A stretch of DNA of 64,000 nt from Mycobacterium sp. PSTR-4-N (GTDB lineage Bacteria > Actinomycetota > Actinomycetes > Mycobacteriales > Mycobacteriaceae), in the NCBI RefSeq assembly GCF_022348085.1, contig NZ_JAKRFN010000014.1:62001-126000 (forward strand), given 5' to 3'. This document shows, one piece after another, positions 62,059-64,000 of the stretch. Every line of letters starts with the position of its first letter. The first letter of the stretch is position 1. The translations under genes were made by a program, and so were the position numbers. Under the pieces are notes generated by a model. It was not told the origin of the DNA. It worked only from the letters and a program-made list of their open reading frames with translations, and made no database searches.

Positions 62059-63315
62059 ATGAGCGCATCGGACCGCGACCACGACATCGTCCTCTATGGC
62101 GCGACAGGATTCGTCGGCAAGCTGACCGCCCTCTACCTCGCCTCCGCGGCCGGTGATGCCCGCATCGCGCTGGCGGGCCGCTCGGCGGACCGGCTGCTCG
62201 CGGTGCGCGAGACGCTGCCGGCCTCGGCGCAGTCGTGGCCGCTGATCACCGCCGACGCCTCCGATCCGTCATCGCTGGCAGCCATGGCCGCCAGCACCCG
62301 CGTCGTGATCAGCACCGTGGGCCCCTACCTGCGGTACGGACTTCCTCTGGTCGCCGCCTGCGCGGCCGCCGGCACCGACTACACCGACCTCACCGGCGAA
62401 CCGCTGTTCATCCGCCGAGCGATCGACGAGTACCACAAGCAGGCGGTCGACACGGGCGCCCGCATCGTGCACTCCTGCGGGTTCGACTCCATTCCCTCGG
62501 ACCTGACGGTGTTCGCGTTGTACCGGCAGGCCGAGAAGGACGGCGCGGGCCAGCTCGGTGACACCAACTACCTGGTGCGGCGTTTCGCCGGCGGCATGTC
62601 CGGGGGCACCATCGCCTCGATGGCCGAGCTCGCCCGGGAAGCCGCCGAAGACCCGGAGAGCCGCCGCCTGCTCAACGATCCCTACACCCTGTCCCCGGAC
62701 CGGGGCGCCGAACCCGAGCTGGGCGGTCAGCCCGACGCGCGCTGGCGACGGGGCCGCGACATCGCCCCCGAGCTCGACGGCTACTGGGTGGGCGCGTTCG
62801 CGATGGCAGTACCCAACTCCCGCATCGTGCGGCGCAGCAACGCTCTCCTCGAATACGCCTACGGCCGGCGATTCGAGTACGCCGAGCAGATGAGCCTCGG
62901 CAAGTCCGTGCTCGCGCCGCTGGCCGCGGCGATGGCCACCGGCGGGAACATCGCCGTCGTCGAGCTGGGCAGCCGGTTCCTCAACCGGGTGCCGCGCAGC
63001 GCGCTGGAACGCGTCCTGCCCAAGCCCGGGACCGGGCCCAGCGAGCAGACCCGCGAGAACGGCCACTACACCGTCGAGACCTACACGACCACCTCGTCGG
63101 GCGCCCGCTACGTGGCGCGGATGTCGCAACAGGGCGACCCCGGTTACAAGGCGACGTCGGTGCTGCTCTCCGAGAGTGCGCTGGCGCTGGCGACCGACCG
63201 TGACAAGCTCTCCGATCTGCGGGGCGTGCTGACCCCGGCCTCGGCGATGGGTGACGCGCTGCTGGACCGGTTCCCGGCCGCCGGGGTGAGCCTGGACGTC
63301 ACGAAACTGGCCTGA
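62059..63315 (+). CDS. saccharopine-dehydrogenase-like reductase (trans-acting enoyl reductase family, Rv2449c type)
   Basis: 418 residues. N-terminal Rossmann fold IVLYGATGFVGKLTALYLA followed by IALAGRSADRL, then STVGPYLRYGLPLVAACAAAGTDYTDLTGE and the SCGFDSIPSDL segment typical of the family that includes the trans-enoyl reductase of PDIM biosynthesis. A membrane-binding helix may exist near residues 285-310. The lipid substrate is unknown. Same place as Rv2449c, between rpfE and valS. Confidence 0.9.
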   Translation: MSASDRDHDIVLYGATGFVGKLTALYLASAAGDARIALAGRSADRLLAVRETLPASAQSWPLITADASDPSSLAAMAASTRVVISTVGPYLRYGLPLVAACAAAGTDYTDLTGEPLFIRRAIDEYHKQAVDTGARIVHSCGFDSIPSDLTVFALYRQAEKDGAGQLGDTNYLVRRFAGGMSGGTIASMAELAREAAEDPESRRLLNDPYTLSPDRGAEPELGGQPDARWRRGRDIAPELDGYWVGAFAMAVPNSRIVRRSNALLEYAYGRRFEYAEQMSLGKSVLAPLAAAMATGGNIAVVELGSRFLNRVPRSALERVLPKPGTGPSEQTRENGHYTVETYTTTSSGARYVARMSQQGDPGYKATSVLLSESALALATDRDKLSDLRGVLTPASAMGDALLDRFPAAGVSLDVTKLA

Positions 63316-63360
63316 CCGAACGCCGGTCGGACCGCGCGTGCCGGGTCTACCCTGACGCTC

Positions 63361-63960
63361 ATGAGCGGCCTCGATGACCTGTACAACCAGATCCCCGTCC
63401 AGCAGATCGCCGGCCGGTTGGGTGTCGACGAGAGCGAGGTAGACAGCGCCGTCAAGACACTGGTGCCCGTCCTGGTCGGCGGCCTGCAGCGCAACGCCGA
63501 GGATCCCGGCACCGCACAGGGCATCGCCTCGGCCGCCGACTCGCACGCCCGCAGCGGCCTGCTCGACGGAGGGGTCAGCGTCGATGCGGTCGACGAAGCC
63601 GACGGGTCCCGCGCTGTCGCGAAGATCTTCGGCGGCAACGACACCGGGCAGGTGGCCTCGGCGCTGTCCGGGGGTGGCGCCGGCAACAGTGACCTGATCC
63701 AGAAACTGTTGCCGATCCTCACGCCGATCGTGCTCGCCTACATCGGCAAGCGGCTCTCGGGTGGCGGGCAGGTACCTGGGCAGTCGGGCGGTGGCGGCAT
63801 CGGCGACATCCTGGGCAGCATTCTCGGCGGCGGCTCAGCACCCGGCGGGAACAACCCGTTGGGCAGCATCCTGGGCTCCGTGCTGGGCGGTGACAAGGAG
63901 GGTGACAAGCCCGGCGGGATGGGCGACATCCTCGGCGGCCTTCTGGGCGGGAAGAAGTAG
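63361..63960 (+). CDS. DUF937 domain protein
   Basis: 199 residues. N-terminal DUF937 region (LDDLYNQIPVQQIAGRLGVDESEVDSAVKTLVPVLVGGLQRNA), a central helix (LIQKLLPILTPIVLAYIGKRL) and a Gly-rich C-terminus with repeated GDILGSILGGG-like units at about 145-199, encoded by imperfect 30-bp repeats. Function unknown; the YidB-like fold is described for DUF937 relatives. ATG 63361. Confidence 0.85.
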   Translation: MSGLDDLYNQIPVQQIAGRLGVDESEVDSAVKTLVPVLVGGLQRNAEDPGTAQGIASAADSHARSGLLDGGVSVDAVDEADGSRAVAKIFGGNDTGQVASALSGGGAGNSDLIQKLLPILTPIVLAYIGKRLSGGGQVPGQSGGGGIGDILGSILGGGSAPGGNNPLGSILGSVLGGDKEGDKPGGMGDILGGLLGGKK

Positions 63961-63987
63961 CCCGCGCCGTCTTCCTAGAATGGCTCG

Positions 63988-64000
63988 GTGACCTCCCAGC
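63988..64000 (+). CDS. possible start of valS (cut by window edge)
   Basis: Only GTG-ACC-TCC-CAG is visible. Synteny predicts valyl-tRNA synthetase here (Rv2448c follows Rv2449c), but the sequence itself cannot prove it. Confidence 0.3.

Overview
The window is high-GC DNA from the chromosome of a mycobacterium, most likely a fast-growing environmental species (Mycolicibacterium type). The evidence is the gene content (GlbO, mycothiol-linked CPWC oxidoreductase, the two DUF5130-region genes tied to the aa3 oxidase, ClpP1/ClpP2 pair, KorAB, Rpf proteins, Rv2449c-type reductase, PE-PPE domain protein), many GTG and TTG starts, and gene order. No prophage, insertion sequence, CRISPR array or integrase is visible.

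Backbone. Read left to right, the core genes follow the M. tuberculosis order from Rv2476c down to Rv2448c (recalled, not searched): NAD-glutamate dehydrogenase (cut at the left edge), thioesterase, Rv2474c-type protein, glbO, HNH nuclease, the two oxidase accessory genes, pepN, CPWC oxidoreductase, rpiB, nei-type glycosylase, two tRNAs, tig, clpP1, clpP2, clpX, korA, korB, mobA, rpfE, Rv2449c-type protein, and probably the first codons of valS at the right edge. Four blocks interrupt this backbone.

Inserted blocks. (1) 12.7-15.5 kb: an NCS1 permease, a yeast-type cytosine deaminase and a non-heme iron oxygenase, each joined to the next by a 4-bp GTGA overlap. (2) 17-27.5 kb: a cation/proton antiporter, membrane and secreted proteins, two metallo-beta-lactamase-fold hydrolases, a Crp/Fnr regulator, a secreted PE-PPE domain protein, an SDR and its likely regulator. 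(3) 33.2-37.6 kb: fdhD, a type III glutamine synthetase and a YncE-like lipoprotein. (4) 37.6-53 kb: an inositol catabolism region (iolC, an aldolase-type barrel protein, iolB, iolD, a GntR regulator, a Hyi/IolH-type isomerase, a three-gene sugar ABC importer, a second Gfo/Idh dehydrogenase, IolE-like and IolG proteins, a phytanoyl-CoA-dioxygenase-like protein and a LacI regulator).

How it works together. In block 4 the importer should bring in an inositol or related polyol; IolG, the IolE-like protein, IolD, IolB and IolC then follow the standard route to 5-deoxy-gluconate phosphate. Two 24-bp sites differing at one base, in opposite orientation, sit in the iolC/gntR intergenic region and in front of the importer; they are the best candidate operators of the GntR regulator. 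In the backbone, tig, clpP1P2 and clpX form a protein-quality-control group, korAB is the ferredoxin-dependent 2-oxoglutarate step, and two resuscitation-promoting-factor genes lie in tandem with a strong intrinsic terminator between them.

Repeats. Several intergenic palindromes recur: one family at 2978-3043 and 51853-51920, a second at 33151-33207 and 36414-36470 (both between convergent genes), and single ones at 9290-9353 and 15544-15604.
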